64,000 nt of DNA, from the NCBI GenBank assembly GCA_018340805.1, contig JACMZG010001913.1, positions 23,394,785-23,458,784 of the forward strand, written 5' to 3'. Position numbers and translations under genes: made by a program. Below the pieces are notes generated by a model, which did not search any database, had not been told where the DNA came from, and worked only from the letters and a program-made list of their open reading frames with translations. Positions 34,870 to 46,674 of the stretch are shown here, one piece after another (within the stretch, counting starts at the first letter, position 1; each line of letters begins with the position of its first letter). Source of the stretch: Microvelia longipes (lineage: Eukaryota; Arthropoda; Insecta; Hemiptera; Veliidae).

Positions 34870-35278
34870 AATATATATTCCCTCTGTTATTCAAAAGCTA
34901 TTTGAATCGATAAGAAACTCGGTATAACGTTAAAGATAATTTAGGGAAGTATTTTTACTTTATTTACTCAACATATTATCGATGACACACTTTTACACTC
35001 CAGACACATATATCACACAAGTGGGTCTGATTTTGAGAGTTCCTTAAGACACCGACAAACACGTGGATTACAGTTATTTGTTCAAAATACAAGTTTCGTA
35101 ATTTTCACTGTTTACAAAACAAACATATACTATTGGAAAGCTAATTATTTATATATAGACAAAAACAAACTGCAAGAAAATCGTATGGTATTTTTCTCTG
35201 TTTTCTAATTTCATCTTCTATCTTGTACTGCTGTAAAGGCTGTAAAAGTATTTTACTGCCTTCACATAAATGTACCCT

Positions 35279-35334
35279 ATATATAATATAAATATAATAT
35301 AATATATATAATATATATATATATAATTATAATA

Positions 35335-35375
<41 letters not shown>

Positions 35376-35398
35376 TATATAATAATATATATATAATG
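35279..35398. repeat. (TA)n microsatellite
   Basis: Imperfect TA tract followed by TG-rich sequence and a reverse copy of the (CA)n-tailed repeat (35410-35510). Confidence 0.9.
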
Positions 35399-35569
35399 TG
35401 GGTGTGGTGTGTGTGGTATGTGAGGTTTTGCGCTCTAGAAGTTTCTATGGGACCCGATAACTTTCGCTTTATTGAATCGAAATGCGACTTGGTACAAAAA
35501 TTCGCTTTTATCGTTGCAGTATCCCACTGATATAACGTGACATGACGAACTTTTAAATTACAATAATAT

Positions 35570-35665
35570 GTTGCCGCGAAGCGGCCACAGGGAGGTGTGA
35601 GGCGGCCTCCAGCGTAGACACCGCAGAGCAGCTAAGAGGTCGAAGGCTTCTTGTTTTTAAGCAGC
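35570..35665. repeat. GC-rich dispersed repeat fragment, copy 2
   Basis: ttgccgcgaagcggccacag...gagcagctaagaggtcgaag then cttcttgttttt. Relative of 2395-2500. Confidence 0.45.
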
Positions 35666-35749
35666 ATCGAAGGGGGTCGGCTCGTGAATGATCTTTTTTA
35701 TCAGAGGACGAACAAAGTGAAACTAAAGATATACTTGATTAATATTAGG

Positions 35750-35862
35750 CATTTGTATTCCCGTGGACGAGCGAAGCTCGTCCGAAGTATTAAGGATGAA
35801 CCAAGCAAATCAGATAAGCTAAGGAAACGTTTTGAGGCACCCCGTACCTCATATTTACTAAT
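35750..35862 (+). mobile_element. 5S-related SINE-like repeat, end fragment
   Basis: cgtggacgagcgaagctcgt...ttttgaggcaccccgtacctc is the inverse of the gtacctcgga...ctcgtcctcag end of the family. The orientation is opposite to the copies at 4.0 and 6.7 kb. Confidence 0.6.
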
Positions 35863-35869
35863 AAAATAA

Positions 35870-36820
35870 ATTGTAATTTAAATTTTCTTTGGCCAAACTA
35901 AAATCTGCAAATATGAACTTATTTATATTAAAGCAAATATGTCATTGACGCTTACATTGTTTTTTGTTCATTAACATTATAATAAAACACATTGACACAT
36001 GGATTAAAAACCCAAAGAGCACATAAATTATATTGACTCATAGAAGTATTATATATTTTAATAGTTTAAAGCTACCTATACTCACGGAAGTGTGACGTCA
36101 CAGAACAAATATTGGCTTATAACAAAACAAAAGCAACTAATCAGATTCTATTATTGGTTTGTTGTGGGCCAAAAATGACCTATGACAGTGCTTTATTATT
36201 ACTTCGTTTACTCGCGGGGCTTGGCAGTGGGTTAAACTTCGTGTTTAACCCTCAGCTGTTGTCATGTGAACAGGGTTCACCCGTAAACTCATTTTTTATT
36301 GAGGTAAAACTGTTGGTTAAAATACGTTTTGAACTGTTGGGTTTGAACCCTTAAGGAGGTTGAACACTGTCTTGGACCCCTACCAAACCTCGCGTGTGAA
36401 CGGAGTATATGTAAGCAAACAAATATATCAGGTTAACTTCCGTGACGTTTATACATTTATATAAACCCTCCTCTTAGAAGATCGACTGTTCACGGAATCA
36501 AAGTTACTTGCGTAGTGGATGTAAAATTTTACTTTAGTTACTCCATAGACGTAAAGTTATTTCACGTGTGGAGGATATAAAGTAATTACTTATTTTAAAA
36601 TCAAAATGACTTGAGCGTAGCACTGTTTGTTGATAACATTAATAACAGGAGAGAGGGTGATGGTTCTTATTTAATTTTTATCGATTTAATGAGTTATAAT
36701 TATAAATCAATTATTGATTCATTAATAAAACATTATTATTTGATGATAAATAATGTTAACACTCATGATTAAGAACACAAATAATGTGCGAAAAGCCGAA
36801 AAACAATTGATTTATTATAA
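35870..36820. other. Intergenic, no gene seen
   Basis: A region at 36220-36420 is GC-richer with small inverted motifs such as gggttaaac...gtttaaccc and gggtttgaaccc, possibly a MITE remnant, without clear ends. The rest is AT-rich. Confidence 0.45.
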
Positions 36821-36821
36821 C

Positions 36822-37262
36822 CTTAACTCACTCTTGAAGGAGGTTTCAATAAGTTTATACAGAGCTCCTGAGAGCCCTAGAACGATGTTTCAGGCCTTTC
36901 AATGTATTGGGATAGACTATGCCCCCTCTAGTATAAATCTCTATGGTAGCAGCCATAGAGATATATACTAGAGGGGGCATAGCCTATCTCAATCCATTAG
37001 GAGGTCTGAAACATCGTTGGGGCTCCAGGAGCTCTGTGTAACCTCATTGAAACCTCCTAGAGTGGGTTAAGGTTATAATAAATCAATCTTTTTTTCCCGC
37101 ATATTGTTTACGTTTTGATTTATATTTTAACGTTCTCCTATATAAGTTATAGTAATTTGTACTGATATTTTATTATTTTATAAGCACCGGGGTGGACAGG
37201 TTATTTTTTCATTGTGTCAAAACTTAACTCATATGCGGACTCTGTAGTAATAAAGTCTATGG
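36822..37262. mobile_element. Two CTCTAGTA-family MITEs head to head (palindrome)
   Basis: The left copy is inverted (36822-36950) and the right copy direct (about 36955-37262). They meet at ctatggtagcagccatag near 36942-36959, so the joined halves can form a hairpin with arms of about 130 bases. The right copy shows the full unit: catagagatatatactagag, ctgaaacatcgttggggctc, ctctgtgtaacctc, and an end resembling ctctgtagtaataaagtctatgg. Confidence 0.8.
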
Positions 37263-37264
37263 AG

Positions 37265-38880
37265 CAGCGCCACTGTCGCTGATAAGAATTTATAACGAAA
37301 TGGTAATCATTGTTAAAACTTTAGGTTTTTGGTTTTTCTTATTGTGACGATATTTTCTTTAATTTTTTCTCAAAAGTCTTTATTTTAAATTTAGGCGTAT
37401 GAACTCAGTAGTACAATTTCATTGAAAATAGTTAATGGGTTGTAATAAGTATTTAAATTGAGTGATATGAAGGCGAAAATCTCAATATAGTCTCTTATTT
37501 TATTTATTAAATAATTTACTTTGAATACTTTTAGTCTGCAAAAACTCACAGAATTACATTTTTATTGCATTAAATTATTTACATTAGTTGTAACAGGTAT
37601 TTAAATTAACTGATAACCAGCTGATTTTAATCATAATGGTGTAAATTTAGTAATTGTTAATCAATTTTATTTACTCACTAAAATAATTAATAACTAACTA
37701 AATTCACTCCTTTTTGTAAAATGTTAAAATTATTTGTTTAAATTATTTTTGGGTTAAAACGGACAAATCGTAGTCTGTAGTGATATGAGCCTGGATCTAT
37801 ATTAAATCCTGCAATAATCGAAGTATTTATCAATGAAATATTGGCAATTTTTTAGCATCGATGTACTTTCTATTAATTTTTAACTCATTTATTACAAATT
37901 AACAAACAATAAAGAAATAAAAGAAGGATTTTTATCGGCTCCAATGCTAATCCTATGATAAAAAATGTTTGATCACCCTTTGGTTTTTCCGCCATTGGTA
38001 TTACCAACCTTACAACTATATCTTTGAATCGCATTAGGGTTAATTTCGTTGTTTTTCCTCTTGTAAACAATGAATTGTTCCGCTTGTTTGTAACAATATT
38101 TTAGATATATTATTACTTAAAATACGATATAGAAAGAAATATTAAACATTATTATAAAATACGTAATTAATATAATAAATGAAATATTGGCAACACTGAT
38201 ATTTTAGTTTTTTTAAATTTTTTTATCGGATGTTTATGAATCGTCATATTTTTATGGCTTGTTTCCTACGTTATTTTCTTTTATGTAGATTTAATTTGTT
38301 TAAATAATGTCTCAAATCTAAAGCGATGCAAACTATGACTAGCTGTAAACAAAGTAAGAAAATGCTTTGAAATATAATGAATCTGAAAAACAGTGATAAT
38401 AAAATAAACATAGAAACATTCCTGGAATTGATGAATTACAAGACCGAACCACATGACATTATGCAGTCTAGTTTAAGCAGTCTTTACTAACTAAAAATCT
38501 CGTCGTAAGTATTTAAAACCCTTTATTCTCGTTTATTATATATTTATATTTATAATAATTGTTTACAATGGTCCATAAATTTGTAGCTATTATATAATTG
38601 CTAACAATTATATCATGTTTACTAAAATGTGCATTTATATGTTAATTGTTTAGTTGTCAACCTTAACTTACAGGATTATTTACATTGTATTAAAAGATAA
38701 ATAATACAAGTAAATATGTAGTAGTAAAAATAATTACTGGGTCCTTAAAATATGTGAATAATTAGTTGTGATTAATAGTGTTATGTTATGCCTTTGTTAA
38801 ATTGATTGTTAATAATACCTCAGGCTTGTAATTGCAGTATAATTAATATGATTTATGGATTACTGTATTCAATAGAAGAG
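37265..38880. other. Intergenic, no gene seen
   Basis: AT-rich DNA with only short chance frames, including one of 61 codons on the minus strand near 37885-38070 that has no recognisable feature. Confidence 0.5.
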
Positions 38881-39049
38881 CTGACATAATTGCAAAGATC
38901 GGTTACGGAATACTTCGGGACTTTTTCGTATTTAAATGTACATTTGTTTGGACTCCATTTAAATGGACTCCACAAATGTACATTTGTGGAGAGACTGTTG
39001 CTTTATTTATTTAATCACTACCTCCACGGTTCAGAATACATAAAATTTT

Positions 39050-39270
39050 TCGTATTTCTTTGGATTGGCTGCGCTCATCCTCCCTATTCCGGACTCACTT
39101 TGCTTCCTCAGAATGTACAAGTCGTTGAATTTGTACCGCAACACATCGGACTTGCTTCCCTTGTCCTCAGATAGTAAATACATCCCTTTCATTCCCAGCG
39201 GTTACCCACACTGACTACGACCAAGCTCAATGCTGCTAAACTTTTACGATCTACCAAAAATCATGCAAAA
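39050..39270 (-). mobile_element. 5S-related SINE-like repeat, partial
   Basis: ggattggctgcgctcatcct, two gcttc..ttgtcctcaga boxes and a diverged 5S-like segment at 39190-39250. The part with the (CA)n stretch is absent. Confidence 0.55.
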
Positions 39271-39675
39271 TGATTTTTGCATGACTTGGCGGGACAGAGA
39301 AGTATATTTCACAACTGTTTTGGACCAAAGATTTGGGCAGGGAGTTTTTTTTGTAAGATTTATTTGTACAGAACATATTCTTATTTAGCTTAGCGTGAAC
39401 AAATTCTAATATATGAATTATTATAGGATGACAATACGTGCCCTTTGAGGTTCGAAGTCCCAACAAGGTATGCGGGAACTATCGTAAGTGGAATTTAATT
39501 GTACTTAAAGAACATATCTTTATTAACCATTCCGCGAACAAATTTTAAGATTTGACCAATAGGTAGTCCTCATTAGGTATGCGGGAACCAATGGTTCCCA
39601 TTACCACCTATGAGGTTATTCCTGTTGCATTTATCCTACCGAAGTGCATTATTATATAAGATAAATGAAAAATGA

Positions 39676-41170
39676 GTACGGGGTACCTCGTACTACTCGT
39701 TCTGGGTTTTCTCCTTTGTCGGATTCGCTACGCTCATCACATATTTAATCTCACTTTCCTCTTCCTCAGAATTTAAAAATCGCCTCATTTATAATCAGTT
39801 CATCATCTGTCTCGCTTTGCTTACCCTCGGATAAGAAATATCTCTTTTAATCCCAGCGGTCTACCATTCGCCTACTGACCACACTCAACGCCCCTTAACA
39901 GAAGTGATCCGTCTGACAAAAACCTTAGATATACTAAACGTTTTGAAATGATCTTATTAGTTATTATTAATTAAACTTATTAGGGTACAAGATAAGCTTA
40001 GTAATAATGTACTCAGAAAATACAAATAATTTAATACATATTTACATTACAATTAAATTATTACATATTCACTTCGGGCGGCCCCCGCATTTTAGGTTGA
40101 TAGTGCGAACCTTAGTAGGCCTTTTATTGTCTCGATATTATTTAGTTCTAGTAATGCCCCACCTTAACTAATATTATGCATCCCTGTTAGGATTATTTTA
40201 TGATGTGCGCCTTAAATGCATATTTTAGTTTTAAACCCGCGCTACCTTTAGGTATTGATTGTTTAGTATCTCGATGTACTACGCTTAACCTCCAGTCTTC
40301 GAATCGAATGCTGCATCTTTGAGAATACTCTTGAATAAAAGCTATGATGTCTTTAAGGACTTAATTTTTAAGCATCTAGCTAATTCATTAAGCATCTATA
40401 GTAATATTTACCTACCCCCCTCACATGGAACTCCTAGTAACTCTACCGTTAGGTTACCAAGGAAGTTGGTAACACTATCTGAAAGGCATTTAAGTCCCAA
40501 ATCTGCAAAATTTGTGTTTGATAACCCAACAAGCTACCTTTCAACTTATATTATAAGCTCTTTATTTAAGTAATTAAGCATTTCATTAACCATAGTACTG
40601 GTTGTAAAGGCGTGAATAATTTTATGTATCCACTTTATTATTGTTAACATTTATTTAACCCCTATGCTAAGCTTTCTATCGATATATATCGCTAAGAAAT
40701 ACAGTCCTCATTCAGCAATCCATTTTATAAGTTTGGTGAGCCGGTGCACTTATTGCAAGTCACTCTCACGGCTTAACAACACTTGTACATATTTTAAACT
40801 CAATTGGATTATTTTTTGATTTTTATCAACTTTAAAAGGTTATTGAATGACGTATTTTGACAAACTAATTTGTATAATGATAGAGAAACTTGGTTTATTT
40901 TTGGTCCTATACATTGCCACATTTGTGCTAATGCTCAAATCAGTCGGTTAATGACGTCATAAAAATATTTTACGGATAGCACAACTAGACAATTCTCTTC
41001 CATAAATACACTGGAAGCTACGATGGTGACAAACTGACTGACACACATACACAGATAGACGACTTAGTAAATTCCACTCAAGGGGTCTTAAAACTACCTG
41101 AAATGTTTCTGATTATTAGAGCAAAGACAATACTTTTACTATATACCTACTGTATAAATGAAAAAAGTAA
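39676..41170 (-). mobile_element. 5S-related SINE-like repeat split by about 0.8 kb
   Basis: One end (gagtacggggtacctcgtac to a 5S-like segment at 39850-39910) lies at 39676-39960. The other half (caattggattattttttgat through gacgtcataaaaa, the CA-type tract and actatatacctactgtataa) lies at 40780-41170. The sequence between (39960-40780) is unrelated to the family and may be a later insertion; no element could be named in it. Confidence 0.5.
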
Positions 41171-41801
41171 AAAAAGCTTCTTTTATTGGTCGTATTCTTC
41201 TCATATTCTCGTCGTAAGATACCCTTACTTTGAGGCAATTCATTTCATAACAAGGGCCTGTCAATTACCATTGACACTTGGCTCATTATAGTTCAGAAGT
41301 TATTTTCATAGCCCTAGTTATTACTTATTAGTTGTTTCTTCAATGTCATGTTCTTATTCTAAGTTCAGAAAAGAATGAGAATCAAGTTACGCCTCAAGTT
41401 TTCTTGTTTAAAACTTTTTGAAGTTAATAATAGTTAATACGTATATAGACTTTATTGTTTGTCTTAATCTTAAACTAATTTTTAACTGTTTTAAAATAAT
41501 TATAAGTTAATTATAACTTAAAACTAATTAAATCGTGTTTATTTTCGTATGATTAGTTAATTTTATTGCTGTATTATAGGCATTATTTCAGGAATATTTA
41601 AGGATAAATTTTAATTTAGGGACACTACTTGGTCTAAGTATAGTGTCGATTACCCCAGAAAATGAGAGAAACAATCAATATGCTAACTAACTCAACTGAT
41701 CTTACTGCGAGAATGTTGTAAACGTATTGATATTTTTAGTACATACATAAACTGCACTCCATGAATGTCCAATAAATATTTTATCTTGTTACACTTTCGT
41801 A

Positions 41802-44800
41802 ATGTTAGAAGGATTATATTTATCTAGTAAAAATTGTTACCATTTATCCCAACTGTTCGCTTCTTACCCCCTTACATATTCAGCCGGAAATGGATTTACT
41901 AAAAGCAATGTAGGCTTGATTTATTGCTATATTTGTCTATTATTGTCCATTGCTCATTTACTTTTAACCCCATATTATCTCCATTCTGTTTCGGTCGACG
42001 GTAATTCCACGTCAGAGTCGTTTGACGATCTATCACCTTCGACCAAAACTAATTACGACCCTAAAAAAGTCGCCAGTGATCCAGATATTCAATCTACAGT
42101 CATAAGATATATTAATCCGATATTGATTCTATCTATGAGTATTACAGCTAAGTACGTTTCGATATATTTAGTACCTAAGTTAGTTCTTAATATGCAATTT
42201 ACTCTTGACGGGATTGATCTTTTACTGTCGTTTTTAACGCGTAAAAATTTCAGATCCGTCGATCATTCCAAGTATCTAGTTTTTGTTTGGACCATCGCAT
42301 CCGTCCCTGTAAACTTGCTCTATCTTTACTTTGGGTTTTTAGATCTGAAACTTTGGGATATAGTTTGGAGTTTTTTCATGGTGTTTAACAATCTATCGGC
42401 ATTTGCTTCGGAAATTCAGTTCTCCAACTACTGTTGGATGATCAGATCCAGATATAAAATTATTAACGATTATTTCGGTTGCTACAAAAGGGATTGGCCT
42501 GATCCAGCGACTGTTGAGAGGCTTGTTAAACAATCGGTTAGTAACGGAAACTACTATAAACTATCAAGTGATTTGTTCAAAGTTGGATACCCTGTTAAAA
42601 GCAACCAAATTTCAGCTCTTTGGTATGTATAAAATATAATAAACATTTAAAAATATTTACAATAATTACATAGGGTGAGTCCTATATAATCAAACCCTTA
42701 CTGTGATTATAAACAGACCTTAAAAATAGGTCTGTTATGGATAATTTGATAGCTATATTGGTCTATTATTGTCCATTGCTCGTTTATTAATCTCGATTTT
42801 GTTTCAAACGACTGTAATTCCACGCAAAAGTCGTTTGCCTGCATCCAGTTCTGGTCTATTAAAAACCTCTGTTGATCTTTTATCATACTGTTTGGTTCTC
42901 AATAATGGTAGAAACTGTTTTACTAATCTTTATTTAAAATATTTAAAACAGACACATTTATACTTAACTTTCAAGTTTAGTTATGAATTGAGACTAACGG
43001 ATATTCTTACATCTTAAATCCGCTTTAAGTGTATATACGCTTGTAGGAAAAATAAATATAAGATGTAATAGAAAATATAAATACTTTTCAAGGGTTTTAT
43101 AAATTTATTCCTATAATTATAGACACTTAATAATGTTATCCCATTTAATATTTAAATTTAAAAATGTAATGTTGACCTCAGATAGAACATCTCTGATTTA
43201 TTTTATTTTTAATTTCCTAAGTAGTATAAAAAACCATATTCTATGTTTATAATATTAACAAATTTTTATTGTTTGTTAGGCAAAGAAATGACGAAAGGCT
43301 GAAATTGATATTATACTTAAGTCATTTAAGTGTTAAAAAGTTACCTGAACCTAGTGCTGATCTGACGGAAGTTGCTCTGAGTTGCCACGCAAGCCTTACC
43401 GATCTTGTTCAACAGATCAACAAGGCCTACCAACTGCAGATACTGTCGTCCCTGTTCTCGTGCTTCCTCAAACTTCTTTTCAACATTTATTTCTCAGTGT
43501 TCAGCAACAATGTCACCGAACTACAGAGCATAACCATGATATTAGGAACGACTGGTAAAACAGTTCTGTGGTCCTTGTTTTATCTGTTAAGATTTCTGTG
43601 TCTGGTTATCTCAGCCAGCTTAATGTCTAAAGAGGTGAAGCACTTATTTTGCTTATTATTATTTGTAATATACTTTTGCCTTTTTTAAAGTTAGAAAAGT
43701 TAAACCAAAGTATAACAAATGTATCTGATTCCTTTAAGGATTACTAAGTACACACAGCGTATTCAACAGGTGTTAAATAGGTTAAAGCATAGATTAAAGT
43801 AGGTCGTGTCATAACGGATCCTTCCAAATTTTGCGTCTTTCAAGGAAGTTACAGCGTATTTGACTGTATTTAACTATCCTACTTAATACGATACGCGGTT
43901 TTAGTATTCTGGATGTTCGTAGTAAATCATAACAAGTGCAATCAATCAAGGTTGTCGAAGTCAACATCTACCGTACAAACTTTTTTTTGTTATTTAATCA
44001 CTACAATAACTTTTTTCGTACGTTTAGAAATTGTACATCTTAAACAGCGTCTTTATTAAATGCCAGGAAATGTTGGGTCAGGGTCTTAACTGTTGGCACA
44101 GCATTAAAATTTAAGGAGAAGTTAAGTCTAATTTTGCCTTGTACAACCGTACATTACATTTTTATAAATTTATCCTTAAGTTTTCTCGCAGGTTACGTTT
44201 TTAATCAAGTTCTTTAATAGCAAAAGTATACGTACATATATTTTTTATACAGGTTAGAAAAGAGACTTTCTTAGGAAAAATATCCTCGGTAAATAGACTA
44301 ACTACAGTCTATCGTTTAGTTTAAAAATCCCCAAGGTCATAAGTATTTTGGTGATTGACCAATCAGAGAAGCCGCTGCCAACCTCTCTCTTAAAAAGAGA
44401 AAAAAAATCCCTACCACAATAACCGCTGTAGGGAAAAAACCTTCTTCCCAGCAATCGTTCAATTTGTTTGTGGTTCTTCTTCTGATTACATCGTTTTGAA
44501 AACTACTTTCAAATTAATCTTAAAAATGATATTTTATAATAAAACTACACAAAAGAAATGTAAAAAAACATCGCCAAGAAAATACGGCTAAAATAACCTG
44601 ATTTGTTTACATAGTTTTTCCCGCTCTCTTCTTGCAGGGATTTTTTTCTTAAGAATTAGTGGTGTCTAAACTGACCTGTCAAGATTTTTAAACTAAACGA
44701 TAGACTGTAGTATTAGTCAAATAGTATATTATTATTCTATTTTCATATAAAGGTACATATACCTCGGCCCAAATAACAGCTGCTGTGATCTTTTAGCCTC

Positions 44801-46524
44801 AAACAATGAAGAGCTTTGTAACATTTTCGCAGCAATAATGTTTATCTTAACTCCTTGCAGGATACAAAACCTCATAAGGGTTATTTTCAGATGAAAATTC
44901 GATAAGCCTGTTCTGTTTTTATTTAATTTTTTATTTGTTTTTAAGTTTTCGTCATCTACTATAATTGACGATGACAAAGTCTATAGAAAAGAATGTCTCA
45001 TTTTAATTTTTGTTTTTCAGGCAAACCTTACAAAAACACAAGTTACTTTTATTAAACAAAGTCAGAAGCTCAGAGATATAAATAAGCAGGTTTGTAGTTT
45101 TATCTATAGCAATTGTGAAAAAGCATCAAAATTGATGAGCGCATTGTCCTTATCTTGCTTGATTTCATAACTTTTAAGTCAAATTTTTCTAGATTCAATT
45201 TTTCAAAGTGTATGCGCTTAAACATTTCAATGATCAGCGTACTAAACTAAGTTTTTTAAGAGTCTTTTTGCCTTTTTGAAGGCAAAAAGAGCTTGGTTTT
45301 ATAAGGATGTGCATAGTTTTGTAGTGTACAGAATAAGCAAGCGCATTTCCTTTAAAAATCCAGAAAATTAAAATTTAAGGAATCAAGCTAGCTTAATGTT
45401 TTAGCAAGAAACAAAGAAGTTTAATTTTTAAGTTTTAATTAATCAGACACAATTTTTATTGTTTACTTCACCTAAACTGTTTTCTTTAAACATAATATTT
45501 ACTTTTTAGATTTCAAGATTTATCAAAGCAGGGTCGTTTCAATGGGTTTACATCACAGCTTATGGGCTATTTGACTTGAGCCCAAGACTTATAACATCGG
45601 TATGTTTTTATGCTTTTTACTACATGTATTAGATTATTCACCAGTTTGTAAAAAACCTGGCTTACTTGGTCGTTAAATAAATAGCTAACCTATTGTCTAG
45701 AGTTCTTGAGTAAAAAATGCCTGGTTACTGAATTATTTAGTGGTGTGCTTCAGTAACATTGTGTTGATAACATTGCTTTCAATGATGAAAATAGTAACAA
45801 GTTCTTACTTGCAACCATTTTCACCATTTACCCTTTCACGATATAGAAATACTGTCGTGAAAGACTCACCAAAATCTAAATCAAATATACATATATTATT
45901 TGATTCTCAAGTGATTTAGGTCAATGGTTCAAATAATTTAGGTATATAACCTAAATTATTTGAGTTAGGTATAAATTATTGTAGTATAACCCACGGTAGG
46001 AAAATAATGCTAGGGATGCAACGAGGTTAGTCCTTTATGTTTAACCATGCCCACGATTTCATATCAGTCCAACCTTATTGGTTCCTTAACACTATTTTCC
46101 CAAGCACTCGATATCAACTAATTATAACCGTGTGATAAACTATAGATTCAACGAAGTTGGAACCAGGACCTACAACCCTCTGTTAAGGGTCTGATTTTAG
46201 GATCAGTTGCAATTTCGTAACTGATCGTAAAATCATACCCTGAATCCCTGGTTGGGGCCTGGTTCAAACTCAAAGCTATTAAGAATAGAGTTAAAGAAAA
46301 TTTCACGGATATTTTCACTGTTGGCAGCCAATTACTGGTTTTTAACTATCCTCCGCCATTAGGGAGACGGACTACACAGAATTTTAGCGTACCCCGTGTT
46401 TTAATCTAAGAAGAAACGCCATGCTAATTAGATGTTAATGTTGTTCTAGGCAGTCGCAGCCGGAGCTACCTACATAGTAATTTTAGTACAATTCCATGCA
46501 TCCGATTGCTCCAAAAAAAACTAA
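41802..46524 (+). CDS. Gustatory receptor (insect 7tm_7 chemoreceptor)
   Basis: Five exons join in phase: 41802-42622, 43280-43634, 45021-45089, 45510-45599 and 46450-46524, giving 469 residues, a typical length. Insect gustatory receptors are ligand-gated cation channels of seven membrane segments with an intracellular N-terminus. Hydrophobic segments are visible near residues 38-58, about 105-125, 163-182 and 190-205, and two or more in exon 2. The three short 3' exons follow the classic family layout: exon 4 carries YITAYGLFDLSPRLITS and exon 5 carries ATYIVILVQF, matching the family's C-terminal TYhhhhhQF signature. The ligand cannot be told. Intron 1 contains a decayed partial copy of exon 1; intron 2 contains a MITE. 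Candidate poly(A) signals are at 46604-46609 and 46635-46640, inside the 3' end of the opposing gene. Confidence 0.94.
42750..42845 (+). pseudogene. Partial duplicate of gustatory receptor exon 1 within intron 1
   Basis: gtctattattgtccattgctc at 42761-42781 and the following gtaattccacg..a.agtcgtttg match exon 1 at about 41932-42024 in the same order and strand, with substitutions and indels. The frame is broken. It is a tandem partial duplication left in the intron. Confidence 0.75.
44305..44707. mobile_element. MITE, TA-flanked, copy 2 (in gustatory receptor intron 2)
   Basis: Same terminal inverted repeats (cagtctatcgtttagttt and its inverse) and TA flanks (44303-44304, 44708-44709) as 1921-2318, with strong similarity along the whole length and only small indels. 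The two copies look recent relative to other repeats here. Confidence 0.88.
45975..46140. mobile_element. Diverged relative of the MITE at 8675-8851
   Basis: aaccttattggttccttaac and tcaactaattataaccgtgt correspond in order to aaccttaatggttcctcaac and tcaactaattttagccatgt. The left end is less clear (taacccacggt). Confidence 0.5.
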
Positions 46525-46543
46525 AGGCATCAAAAAATAATAA

Positions 46544-46640
46544 TTTATTACAAAAGAACTATAAAAATGTTATTACAAAAATACTATAAAAATATTATGT
46601 ACAAATAAATAGAGGGTTTCAAATTATCACGAGAAATAAA
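46544..46640. terminator. Overlapping poly(A) signals of two convergent genes
   Basis: On the plus strand AATAAA occurs at 46604-46609 and 46635-46640, serving the gustatory receptor. On the minus strand AATAAA occurs at 46549-46544, serving the heparanase-like gene. Using these signals, the 3' UTRs would overlap by roughly 60-100 bases. Confidence 0.65.
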
Positions 46641-46674
46641 CTACATTATTAAGCTTATTTTACACCAATAATTA

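Noticed and set aside
36112..36354. 80-codon plus-strand frame with hydrophobic stretch
   Set aside because: Lies in a repeat-like region with small palindromes; no family feature or splice context.
39445..39480. tRNA-like ggttcgaagtccc
   Set aside because: A T-arm-like string only; no acceptor stem or anticodon arm can be drawn around it.
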